From Thermoplasmatales archaeon (GTDB lineage Archaea; Thermoplasmatota; E2; DHVEG-1), in NCBI GenBank assembly GCA_023128855.1, contig JAGMDE010000027.1, positions 1 to 19,644 of the forward strand: DNA of 19,644 bases, in the 5' to 3' direction. A program made the position numbers and the translations under genes. The notes beneath the pieces are model-generated. The model ran no database searches, was not told the origin of the DNA, and saw nothing but the letters and a program-made list of their open reading frames with translations. Positions 13,779 through 19,644 of the stretch are shown here, one piece after another (the stretch's first letter is position 1; each line of letters starts with the position of its first letter).

Positions 13779-13877
13779 CAAAAACAAAAAATAACTCTCT
13801 AGACGAGAAGTTTTATATTTTCTTGATGTTTACCTTGAATATTAATACTTTTATTTTTGCATTGATGAGGGAAAATA

Positions 13878-14228
13878 ATGAAATGTGAACCATTGAAAGA
13901 CAAAAAACAAAAAATGATGAAAGATGTTCTTACATCAACTGACAACAACATTAATGATAAAAGTGAGTTTTATTTAGGTTTTAAAAAAGGCGTTAATGAT
14001 TCTTTTAACGTTTTTGCCTCTTTTGTTGATTTATTTAAAAAATATAAAAATAATGTGAAATTACTAATGAATGAACAAAAAGATGTATGGTTAAAATTTG
14101 TACAATATTATGAAACTCAATCAGATACCAACCCTTCAAATTACCTTAACAGATACAACAACTGGCTTTTTGATTATATTTTTTATGATATTAACAACAT
14201 GAGTCCTAATGATTTTTTAAGTTTATAA
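13878..14228 (+). CDS. Hypothetical helical protein
   Basis: 116 residues, not recognised. The N terminus is polar and lysine-rich (1-27). Amphipathic helices follow: FYLGFKKGVNDSFNVFASFVDLFKKYKNNVKLLMNEQKDVWLKFVQYYE (about 32-80, with regularly spaced F, V and L). A Tyr/Trp/Phe-rich end, RYNNWLFDYIFYDINN, comes last. The pattern is that of a long amphipathic coiled or phasin-like helix, but no family can be named. GAGG precedes the ATG by about 7 bases. TATA-like TTTTATATTTTC lies around 13811-13822. It stands alone between the 19-bp direct repeat and repeat copy M. Confidence 0.6.
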   Translation: MKCEPLKDKKQKMMKDVLTSTDNNINDKSEFYLGFKKGVNDSFNVFASFVDLFKKYKNNVKLLMNEQKDVWLKFVQYYETQSDTNPSNYLNRYNNWLFDYIFYDINNMSPNDFLSL

Positions 14229-14267
14229 AAAAAATTCATGTGCGCTCCTACAAATTTTTTCCCCTTA

Positions 14268-14393
14268 AAACGTGTAAGTTATGACATTGTTATATGACAG
14301 ACTCTAATCACTGTACATTGATTAAAACCTGCTAGGTATGATAATTTTATATGATAAAATATAATTATGTTTTTATTAATACTTTCAATGACC
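14268..14393 (+). repeat. Repeat copy M (degenerate M1, M2, clean M1)
   Basis: AACGTGTAAGTTATGACATT is a decayed M1, followed by GACAGACT and CTAATCACTGTAC (14304-14316), then ATTGATTAAAACCTGCTAGG and TATGATAATTTTAT. The tail ends with TAATACTTTCAATGACC (14377-14393), identical to the end of copy B. Confidence 0.85.
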
Positions 14394-14470
14394 CCAAATA
14401 ACAGTTAATAAATGATTAAATCTATCTGATTTTCAACGTAAATGTGGAAAAGTATAAATATTAGTTAATA

Positions 14471-14482
14471 ACATATATTTAT
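14471..14482 (+). promoter_or_regulatory. TATA box of the toxin-antitoxin pair
   Basis: ACATATATTTAT is centred about 26 bases upstream of the ATG at 14502. That spacing predicts a leaderless transcript, consistent with the absence of a Shine-Dalgarno sequence. A second TATA-like AGTATAAATA lies near 14450. Confidence 0.5.
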
Positions 14483-14501
14483 TAATTAATAACAATTTGT
14501 G

Positions 14502-14783
14502 ATGAAAATGCCAAAAAAGCAAGAATATAGACTTGAACACGCTCCAACACTAAACACAGTTCTAATGGTAGAAAACACCCTAATGAACATGGATAAGAGC
14601 ATATTCAAAGTTGCAGACATAAAGAAGAAACTACCAAAACAAGTAAACCACAGAACACTAATGATAATATTATCATATCTAGAAGAATCCAATAAGATTC
14701 TCGTCACAATAAAAGGAATCACTTGGATTCACAATACAAGTCCACGTTTACGGAAAGAAATTTCCGAAGGGCTTGAAATATGA
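14502..14783 (+). CDS. Probable antitoxin of a RelE-like pair
   Basis: 93 residues from the ATG at 14502; an in-frame GTG sits just upstream at 14499 and another ATG at 14508. The TATA box 26 bases upstream favours 14502 as a leaderless start. The protein is basic and mainly helical. Residues 40-80 (VADIKKKLPKQVNHRTLMIILSYLEESNKILVTIKGITWIHN) look like a small winged helix: helix, turn, recognition helix NHRTLMIILSYLEE, then a short wing. The stop overlaps the start of the toxin gene (ATGA at 14780-14783), the usual coupling for type II toxin-antitoxin genes. It probably binds DNA and neutralises the downstream protein. Confidence 0.7.
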   Translation: MKMPKKQEYRLEHAPTLNTVLMVENTLMNMDKSIFKVADIKKKLPKQVNHRTLMIILSYLEESNKILVTIKGITWIHNTSPRLRKEISEGLEI

Positions 14784-15133
14784 AGAAAATAAGAGTAATT
14801 CTCTCATCTGACGCAAAAGAAGTATACAACCATCTAAAAGAAGAGGCACCTAAATCTAAAACAGAAAGAACAATACTAAATGCAATAACAAAGAAAATTG
14901 AAATTATAAAATCAAATCCACATTATGGAGATCCAATTGCTAAATCACTTATTCCAAGAGAATACCTTGATAAATACGAAATAACAAACTTATTTAGGGT
15001 CGAACTACCGAATTATTGGAGGATGCTGTATACCTTAAAAGATGGGGATACAAAATGTGAGATTATTGCTTTTGTTTTAGATTTATTAGATCATTCTGTG
15101 TATAACAAGAAATTTAGATATGCAAGAAAATAG
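14780..15133 (+). CDS. RelE/ParE-superfamily toxin, archaeal type
   Basis: 117 residues. VILSSDAKEVYNHLKEEAPKSKTERTILNAITKKIEIIKSNPHYGDPI (about 6-53) is the strand-helix-helix start of RelE-like proteins. LFRVELPNYWRMLYTL (72-87) supplies the central strands with basic and aromatic residues, and CEIIAFVLDLLDHSVYNKKF (94-113) the last strand and the D-H-x-x-Y-x-K end typical of archaeal RelE-type toxins. Members cleave ribosome-bound mRNA or, in ParE, target gyrase; the sequence favours RelE. It overlaps the antitoxin gene by 4 bases. The stop TAG at 15131-15133 directly touches repeat copy N. Confidence 0.8.
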   Translation: MKKIRVILSSDAKEVYNHLKEEAPKSKTERTILNAITKKIEIIKSNPHYGDPIAKSLIPREYLDKYEITNLFRVELPNYWRMLYTLKDGDTKCEIIAFVLDLLDHSVYNKKFRYARK

Positions 15134-15182
15134 TCTCTAATCACTGTACACTGATTAAAACTTGCTAGGTATGAAATTAATA
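15134..15182 (+). repeat. Repeat copy N (M2-M1)
   Basis: CTCTAATCACTGTAC (core 15137-15149), ACTGATTAAAA, then CTTGCTAGGTATGAAATTAA. It starts at the base following the toxin stop codon and lies upstream of the membrane protein gene at 15238. Confidence 0.85.
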
Positions 15183-15237
15183 TATTGTTTTATATACAAT
15201 AACATTATTTCATATAACAAAAGGGAGGAAATTTAAG

Positions 15238-15813
15238 ATGACGGAAACTTGTTCAGAAAATGATGATAAGATCTGGAAAAAATTTTTAAGAGAACATTGG
15301 CAAATATGTGTTTTATTTGTAGTAATAGCTGTTTTTGCAGCAGTTGGTGCAATTTATGTCTTTTTAAGCTTTATTGGAGATGCTCAATTAACTGGTCTAA
15401 TACCTGAAACATTAGGATTATGGTCAATGGGATATATAGTGACCTTTATGTTGCATTTGATTTTCTGGGAAGCACTTTTCATCGGAATCCCAGTAGTTAT
15501 AGTTATAGCCGTTATTTATTTCGGATGGTGGAAAAATTTACCAGATGCAGAAAGGAAAGAATACAAAGATGGACATCTTTTCGGCAAACGCTCGACCAGG
15601 TCAGACGGAGGTGGAGCAATATCGTTTTTGATCACTATTGTGTTCATCATCAAGATTTGGCTTGATGGGAACTGGGGTGTTGCTATTGCTACATGGGAAT
15701 TTGACTATCTCGTGCATACATGTCTTTGGGCATTGGTTGTGGTTTTAGTCATATTCGGGATACCTATGCTTATTGGTGGCTCCTGGTGGTTAAGTCGTGA
15801 GATGAAAAAGTAA
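15238..15813 (+). CDS. Hypothetical four-TM membrane protein
   Basis: 191 residues. Hydrophobic segments lie at about 23-46, 62-97 (long, possibly two helices), 127-142 and 157-182. Between the second and third is a soluble loop, WWKNLPDAERKEYKDGHLFGKRSTRSDGGGA (97-127), rich in charged residues and Gly. I recall this loop and the following IKIWLDGNWG-like stretch from unannotated archaeal membrane proteins, but no named family. The N-terminal 20 residues are polar. GGGAGG, 9 bases before the ATG, is a strong ribosome-binding site. It is a single-gene unit between repeat copies N and O. Confidence 0.75.
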   Translation: MTETCSENDDKIWKKFLREHWQICVLFVVIAVFAAVGAIYVFLSFIGDAQLTGLIPETLGLWSMGYIVTFMLHLIFWEALFIGIPVVIVIAVIYFGWWKNLPDAERKEYKDGHLFGKRSTRSDGGGAISFLITIVFIIKIWLDGNWGVAIATWEFDYLVHTCLWALVVVLVIFGIPMLIGGSWWLSREMKK

Positions 15814-15825
15814 TCCTAGAAACAA

Positions 15826-15859
15826 AACCTGCTAGGTACTATCATCATATCTAACAGAT
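15826..15859 (+). repeat. Repeat copy O (M1 only), last of the array
   Basis: AACCTGCTAGGTA (core CTGCTAGGTA at 15829-15838) followed by a decayed tail (CATATCTAACAGATT). It starts 13 bases after the membrane protein stop. No further copy is seen to the right. Confidence 0.8.
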
Positions 15860-16021
15860 TTTTTGATTTATTCGTAATATCAATATAAAAAATCTAGATG
15901 CTTTACCGGATCAAACTAGTCTTTTTTAATGCATTTTAATAATTGCACTAATTTTATATACCTTTTAAATACATACTATATTAAAGAGAAAAACTTTGAA
16001 AATCTGGGAAGATGAACGATT

Positions 16022-16660
16022 GTGAATATAAAAAATGTTTTAGAGTTAAAATCCAGAAGGAAAACTTATCAATATATTTTAAAATATCCTGGTTTGCATC
16101 TTAGAGGACTTTCTAGAAAATTACAAATTCCAAAAACAACAATGCTTTATCATCTAAATTTTTTAAAAAAAAGAGAGCTTATCAGAGAAGAAAATGTTGA
16201 TAGTAGAGTTCGTTATTATGGCATTAATAGTATCGGTGTTAAAGATAAGCAACTTTTTAGTTTGATGAGAAAAGAAATACCTCGTAAAATTATTTTGATT
16301 TTATGCATCTGCGTGATACAATCCCAAAAAGATATTGTATATTTTGATAAAAAATGGCCTAGGATGATGAAAAATATAAATTTTAAAATGGGTAAACACC
16401 CAACAACCATCTCGTTTCATTTACAAAAACTAGAAGAAATGGGAATAATTGAAAGTTGGTCAAGCGGTAATCAGACATTGTATAGGCTAAAAGATTCTAT
16501 GTTATTTATTGATTTTTTAATAAAGTATGAAGGAAAATTATTTGATAGTGCCACAGGGCATTTCATTAAATGGATGGAATTTTATGCACTGGGAGGAGAA
16601 TGCGTGGATAGCTTTGAAAAAGTATTATTTGAGATTTTTCCACATCCTTACCATTGCTAA
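16022..16660 (+). CDS. Tandem winged-helix transcriptional regulator
   Basis: 212 residues with two winged helix-turn-helix domains. The first (about 10-70) has YILKYPGLHLRGLSRKLQIPKTTMLYHLNFLKKRELI, with recognition helix KTTMLYHLNFLKK and wing RYYGIN. The second (about 120-165) has KMGKHPTTISFHLQKLEEMGIIES and wing QTLYRLKD. This two-domain layout is frequent in Thermoplasmatota regulators. The start is a GTG, with GGGAAGATG about 7 bases upstream and no in-frame ATG before the first domain. It precedes the secreted protein at 16752 by 91 bases, which has its own TATA box, so regulation of that gene is possible but unproven. A probable metal or redox sensor is not evident. Confidence 0.8.
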   Translation: MNIKNVLELKSRRKTYQYILKYPGLHLRGLSRKLQIPKTTMLYHLNFLKKRELIREENVDSRVRYYGINSIGVKDKQLFSLMRKEIPRKIILILCICVIQSQKDIVYFDKKWPRMMKNINFKMGKHPTTISFHLQKLEEMGIIESWSSGNQTLYRLKDSMLFIDFLIKYEGKLFDSATGHFIKWMEFYALGGECVDSFEKVLFEIFPHPYHC

Positions 16661-16706
16661 AAAATAGTCAAAAATACGTAGTTACCAGGATTTTTGGTCT
16701 ATAAAC

Positions 16707-16714
16707 TTTATATA
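16707..16714 (+). promoter_or_regulatory. TATA box of the gene at 16752
   Basis: TTTATATA, 45 bases before the ATG, predicts a start of transcription near 16735, just before the ribosome-binding site GAGGT (16738-16742). Confidence 0.55.
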
Positions 16715-16751
16715 AGAAGTTAATACAAATATTATTAGAGGTAAAAAGAAA

Positions 16752-18536
16752 ATGATAAAGAAAATAATAGCAATTGGAATAATAAGCATGTTTTTACTGA
16801 CTTCGTGTTCTGTTTTTGCTGGTGCACATAAAGACAGCAGTCATACAGGAACTATCGACCAAGATGGGCAGCCAGAACCGATAGTAATAAGGGTATGTAT
16901 CGTTAAATCAGCTTTTTTAACTATGGGTTGCTCGGTAGGAAAATCCAGTTTTGCAAAAGAACTCGACAATTACAGCTGGACCGTAGGTGACCAGACATAT
17001 ATTATTAATCTAACACAAATATCACGACGACAGAATTCCCCGGTTTACATGAGCGATCTGTTGAATTATAAAAAAATCAAAAAGAATTACGATGTAATCT
17101 TAATTTCAGGGATACAGGATGAACAAATCCTCAGCGGTTTACCAATTACTAGAAATAGCCTCCGAATGAAAATTTTAAAAAGAAACCTACAACGTTTCGT
17201 CAAAGAAGGCGGTGGTTTTATTGGTCATTGTGGCGGTAGCACTGTTCCTATAAGATCGGCTTATAATGAACCGCGTACATTAAGTGAATATGTACTCTAT
17301 AAAGGTTTTTTCAGCGATGTAGATGTGAAAGTCTATTGCCATACCGGAATGCCGATTCTATGTGAGCATGGATATCTTAATCGTATCTTTAAACCTCGAA
17401 ATTGGCTTCGTTATACTCTACATCCAGAATATATGGGGTATCTTGGATATTTATATTATAATGCTTTTCATTCGCCCTGCGGAATCCCTATGAATCTAAA
17501 TATAAGAGATAATGATCATCCTCTTTTCCGAGGTTATCTTGATGACACCTTACTTATAAGATGGGGAGGCGGACCAGCGTATATTGTACCAGTGGATAAC
17601 CCAAATGTATCGAATCTGGCAGATTATCCATATGAAGAAGATCCCTATGTGAATGAATCAACGAGAATTAATTATTGGACCTTTAATGAACCTTTTTCTC
17701 TTATACAGTCGGGGCTTGCAACTTTAGTCGGGTTTAGATTTTTTCCAAAAATCTCAGATTTCATTATTAGGCGGAATGGAAAGTGGAATAGTGCCTGGAA
17801 TCTGACTGACTGGGATCGGACTGATATTCCAATTATCACCGATCATGCCAATCACTCCGCCTTAGTCACCTTTAACTATCCTGAAGGTGACGAAAATGGT
17901 GGGAGAGTTCTCATATGCGGTTGCCATCCGGAGATTTGTATCTGGGAAAGAGAGGGTAACTATATACGAATGGCAGAAGATGATGACGATAATCATATGA
18001 GGGAAGGGCTGATTGAATGGGTTAATGATAGTGGTACGCCAGGCGATCCCAGTGACGATCGTCTGCTCAACAAGTCAGATTACATCGATGACCCGCTGTG
18101 CTGGTTTGTACGCAGAGAAGCCGCCTGGGCATATGGAAAGGTGCCAGATGATCATTTTCCACCGGTATACGGGAGGTCAGAGGTAGTTGACATTGATCCA
18201 ATTTTACAGGAGTTATTAGAATTCACCATCGACTGTACAGTAGGCAAAGAAAATGGTGAAGTTTGGAATAATGCTAATCTCTCCTTATACTATCGGTATA
18301 ACGGGAGTAATTCAGACTACACGTGGATTGATTGGACATGTTACGATTCCATTCACGCACCACCCTGGCGTTTTACATTTAATACAACTAAAGCGTATGG
18401 TTTAGGAAATTACGAGTTCTACTCTATTTTAAACACGACTGATGCCTCTGGAAACTATAACTGTGAACTTCCTCCACCAGGTGCTGATGCAGCATGCGTT
18501 TTGGGAGAAATGGGACATAAGGTTTGCTGGGTGTAG
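16752..18536 (+). CDS. Secreted BPL_N/glutamine-amidotransferase-like protein with C-terminal Ig-like module
   Basis: 594 residues. A hydrophobic N terminus is followed by LLTSC, so either lipidation at C19 or cleavage after about residue 23 is possible. Residues 45-430 resemble a class I amidotransferase-like domain of the BPL_N type: VRVCIVK-like first strand, YDVILISG (113-120), and FVKEGGGFIGHCGGS (149-163) as the nucleophile elbow with C160. VLICGCHPEICIW, with an HPE near the end, supplies a His-Glu pair. The final module (about 480-580; VDIDPILQELLEFTIDCTV ... NYEFYSILNTTDASGN ... PPPGADAAC) is an extracellular beta module I know from Thermoplasmatota secreted proteins. The substrate is unknown. 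The last four codons, including the stop, overlap the 3' end of rnpB on the other strand. Confidence 0.7.
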   Translation: MIKKIIAIGIISMFLLTSCSVFAGAHKDSSHTGTIDQDGQPEPIVIRVCIVKSAFLTMGCSVGKSSFAKELDNYSWTVGDQTYIINLTQISRRQNSPVYMSDLLNYKKIKKNYDVILISGIQDEQILSGLPITRNSLRMKILKRNLQRFVKEGGGFIGHCGGSTVPIRSAYNEPRTLSEYVLYKGFFSDVDVKVYCHTGMPILCEHGYLNRIFKPRNWLRYTLHPEYMGYLGYLYYNAFHSPCGIPMNLNIRDNDHPLFRGYLDDTLLIRWGGGPAYIVPVDNPNVSNLADYPYEEDPYVNESTRINYWTFNEPFSLIQSGLATLVGFRFFPKISDFIIRRNGKWNSAWNLTDWDRTDIPIITDHANHSALVTFNYPEGDENGGRVLICGCHPEICIWEREGNYIRMAEDDDDNHMREGLIEWVNDSGTPGDPSDDRLLNKSDYIDDPLCWFVRREAAWAYGKVPDDHFPPVYGRSEVVDIDPILQELLEFTIDCTVGKENGEVWNNANLSLYYRYNGSNSDYTWIDWTCYDSIHAPPWRFTFNTTKAYGLGNYEFYSILNTTDASGNYNCELPPPGADAACVLGEMGHKVCWV

Positions 18537-18825
18537 GCCATAAGCCCCTTTCTGTTTTAAACGGCATTCTACTATGCGTCCTACCTATGAGCAGTCTGAA
18601 CAACTGATCTCAACGTTTGGACTTGCTCCAGGAACAGATAGACCGTTTCAACAAATCTCAAGAAGACCTCATCACCTAGTGAATCATAGCATTATTCTTG
18701 AGCTGTGTCGTTTCTGCTTCTCTGTAAGGATTCTCACCCTTACTGCTTGAGCAGTTTCCCAGTTCAGAGCGAGAGGGGACTTTCCTCAGCGATATACGCC
18801 GTAAGCCGTCCACCTACGCCCAGCA
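18525..18825 (-). ncRNA. rnpB: RNase P RNA (archaeal)
   Basis: About 301 nt, catalytic RNA for tRNA 5'-end maturation. The 5' strand TGCTGGGCGTAGG (minus strand from 18825) pairs with the 3' strand CCTACACCCAGCA (ending 18525) as helix P1, with one mismatch. GAGGAAAGTCC (18777-18787) is the conserved CR-I/P4 5' strand. ACAGAAA followed by GGGGCTTAT (18540-18555) is the CR-V/P4 3' strand. AGAATGCCG just upstream matches the usual segment before P4, and GGGTGAGAA and AGAAACGACAC lie in the specificity domain. These features in correct order and spacing make the call secure. Exact ends are set by P1. The 3' end overlaps the stop region of the convergent gene at 16752-18536. Confidence 0.96.
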
Positions 18826-18847
18826 AAAAAAGTTAAAGACTTCACAG

Positions 18848-18861
18848 TTTAATATAATTTT
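18848..18861 (-). promoter_or_regulatory. TATA box of rnpB
   Basis: AAAATTATATTAAA on the minus strand is centred about 30 bases upstream of the predicted 5' end of RNase P RNA. It lies immediately after the stop codon of the upstream minus-strand gene. Confidence 0.55.
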
Positions 18862-18864
18862 GTA

Positions 18865-19644
18865 TTAAGTTGTTGGAAAAGACGAAATTGATTCTTTTTC
18901 ATCTACAAATTCATAATTATAGTAAATTCTGGTTTTAAACCAGGTCTCTACAGTTTGGGGAATTTCTACAGAGATAATAAGCTTCTTTTTCGATCTTGGT
19001 TCAATTGAATATACAGTTTCACTTTCAGATATAACCCTCAAATCACTCATTTTATAAAAACCAGCTATTACTTTAACAGATTCAGCAGTATCAATACCAA
19101 GGTTTTCTACATATAAAACTACTTTTACAAAATCACCTAGTTCTGTGTTTGTATATATTAAAACACTATCGCCTTCCCAGCTATGAGTTAGGAGAGCTCT
19201 AGAGGAAATTGGATAAGTAGTTACGCCTGTACTAGAAAATGTATATTCATTTGGAATAAATCCACAAGATTTGTCGGGAGTTGTTGTTTCAAGGAAATAA
19301 TAACCACCTGTATAAAAACCATAACCGGGTATGGCACTTTCACTCAGACCAACACCGACAGCCATATGATTAGTCAATCTAAGTAAAGCAACATCATAAC
19401 CCATATTATAAAGGATTGAAGCTGTTAGAATAGCTTTGTCTTCACAGTCTCCTCCACCAATGCCAGTAAAAAGCGTTTCTACAGGATAATTTGGATACTC
19501 ATAAGAGCTATCGGTCTCACTATCCTCTTTATATTTAAGGTTTTGTACAAAGGATGCAACATAATTTATTTTATCTACATCACCAGTCTGAGTAAATGCA
19601 AACATGATGCATTCAATAAGTACATCTATGTATTTGTCATCATA
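18865..19644 (-). CDS. Transglutaminase-like protein, N terminus outside window
   Basis: 259 codons including the stop are visible. The frame stays open to the right edge (YDDKYIDVLIECIMFAF...), so the ATG at 19605 is internal. The transglutaminase-like (papain-fold) core is shown by GGGDCEDKAILTASILYNMGYDV, whose Cys (visible residue 67) heads a helix. The candidate catalytic His follows in TNHMAVGV (93), and a strand YYFLETTTPD could supply the acidic third residue. After it, about 100 residues form a beta-sandwich (FVKVVLYVENLGIDTAESVKVIAGFY ... KKLIISVEIPQ), an Ig/CARDB-like module of extracellular proteins. Archaeal members probably act as cell-surface peptidases or crosslinkers. It lies upstream of rnpB in the same direction, with 39 bases between. 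Confidence 0.8.
   Translation of the reverse strand, partial: YDDKYIDVLIECIMFAFTQTGDVDKINYVASFVQNLKYKEDSETDSSYEYPNYPVETLFTGIGGGDCEDKAILTASILYNMGYDVALLRLTNHMAVGVGLSESAIPGYGFYTGGYYFLETTTPDKSCGFIPNEYTFSSTGVTTYPISSRALLTHSWEGDSVLIYTNTELGDFVKVVLYVENLGIDTAESVKVIAGFYKMSDLRVISESETVYSIEPRSKKKLIISVEIPQTVETWFKTRIYYNYEFVDEKESISSFPTT

Larger units (their letters stand above)
831..15860 (+). other. Repeat-punctuated, cassette-like gene array
   Basis: Within this span almost every gene boundary carries one or both modules of a shared repeat: M1 (AACCTGCTAGGTATGA, often followed by TAATTTTATCTGACAGA) and M2 (CTCTAATCATAA, a short spacer, CTTAACC, CTAATCACTGTAC, then often TGATTA). All clear copies read in the plus direction although the genes lie on both strands. 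None is seen left of 831 or right of 15860. Units hold one to three genes, often toxin/antitoxin-, regulator- or secreted-protein-like. This resembles an integron-type cassette array in organisation, but no recombinase is in the window, so the mobile interpretation is inference. A dispersed non-autonomous repeat family is the alternative. Confidence 0.55.

Noticed and set aside
831..15860. CRISPR array
   Set aside because: The repeats are separated by hundreds to thousands of bases containing genes, with variable length and no uniform spacers, and no cas-like gene is visible.
831..15860. Classical integron with attC sites
   Set aside because: The organisation fits, but a consistent GTTRRRY/RYYYAAC pair is absent (only copy A has a GTTGGAT), and no integrase gene lies in the window. 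Kept only as an analogy.
831..15860. Repeats as transcription terminators
   Set aside because: The repeats keep one orientation irrespective of gene strand, also occur upstream of promoters, and archaeal termination mainly needs T-runs, which the cores lack.
18540..18830. Empty intergenic gap or another structured RNA such as SRP RNA
   Set aside because: The ordered GAGGAAAGTCC, AGAATGCCG and ACAGAAA/GGCTTAT elements with closing P1 identify RNase P RNA on the minus strand.
1..19644. Insertion sequence or transposase
   Set aside because: No protein in the window shows a DDE, HUH or serine/tyrosine recombinase motif.

Overview
The window looks like AT-rich archaeal chromosome, most likely a Thermoplasmatota-type lineage. 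This is inferred from several features. Promoters have TATA boxes, some apparently leaderless. There are many stand-alone and tandem winged-helix regulators. The secreted proteins carry PKD, carboxypeptidase-regulatory-like and Ig-like modules and a characteristic C-terminal tail. On the minus strand near the right end lies a clear archaeal RNase P RNA.

Layout. At the left edge (minus) is the 5' part of a small SF2 helicase. From about 831 to 15860 there is a patchwork of one- to three-gene units, pointing either way. They are: a secreted Ig-like protein; a DUF5678-like gene with a retropepsin-like gene; two divergent winged-helix genes; a zinc-ribbon mini-protein; a secreted PKD protein with clan CD peptidase-like signatures; an AbiE-like regulator/nucleotidyltransferase pair; two DUF2178-like membrane proteins with an XRE regulator; a DUF1801 protein; a 53-residue membrane peptide; a second regulator/nucleotidyltransferase pair whose nucleotidyltransferase is truncated; a glycosidase-like lipoprotein; a secreted beta-lactamase-family hydrolase; an unknown 116-residue protein; a RelE-like toxin-antitoxin pair; and a four-TM membrane protein. 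To the right of 15860 come a tandem winged-helix regulator, a secreted BPL_N/amidotransferase-like protein, rnpB and a transglutaminase-like protein. This block lacks the repeats described next.

The outstanding structure is an intergenic repeat family found at almost every gene boundary between 831 and 15860 and nowhere else in the window. It has two modules: M1 (core AACCTGCTAGGTATGA) and M2 (core CTAATCACTGTAC, usually followed by TGATTA, so palindromic). I count nine exact copies of the 13-base M2 core and about fourteen exact or near copies of M1. All are in the same (+) orientation, although the genes lie on both strands. One copy truncates a nucleotidyltransferase gene, and several others abut or supply stop codons. 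Fixed orientation, foldable palindromes, gene-sized spacing and toxin/defence-like cargo resemble a mobile gene-cassette array of the chromosomal-integron kind. No integrase is visible, and consistent attC cores (GTTRRRY/RYYYAAC) are not present. I therefore propose an undescribed cassette-like or repeat-mediated gene-exchange region that ends beside the conserved rnpB locus.

All family names come from reading motifs by eye. No database search was possible.
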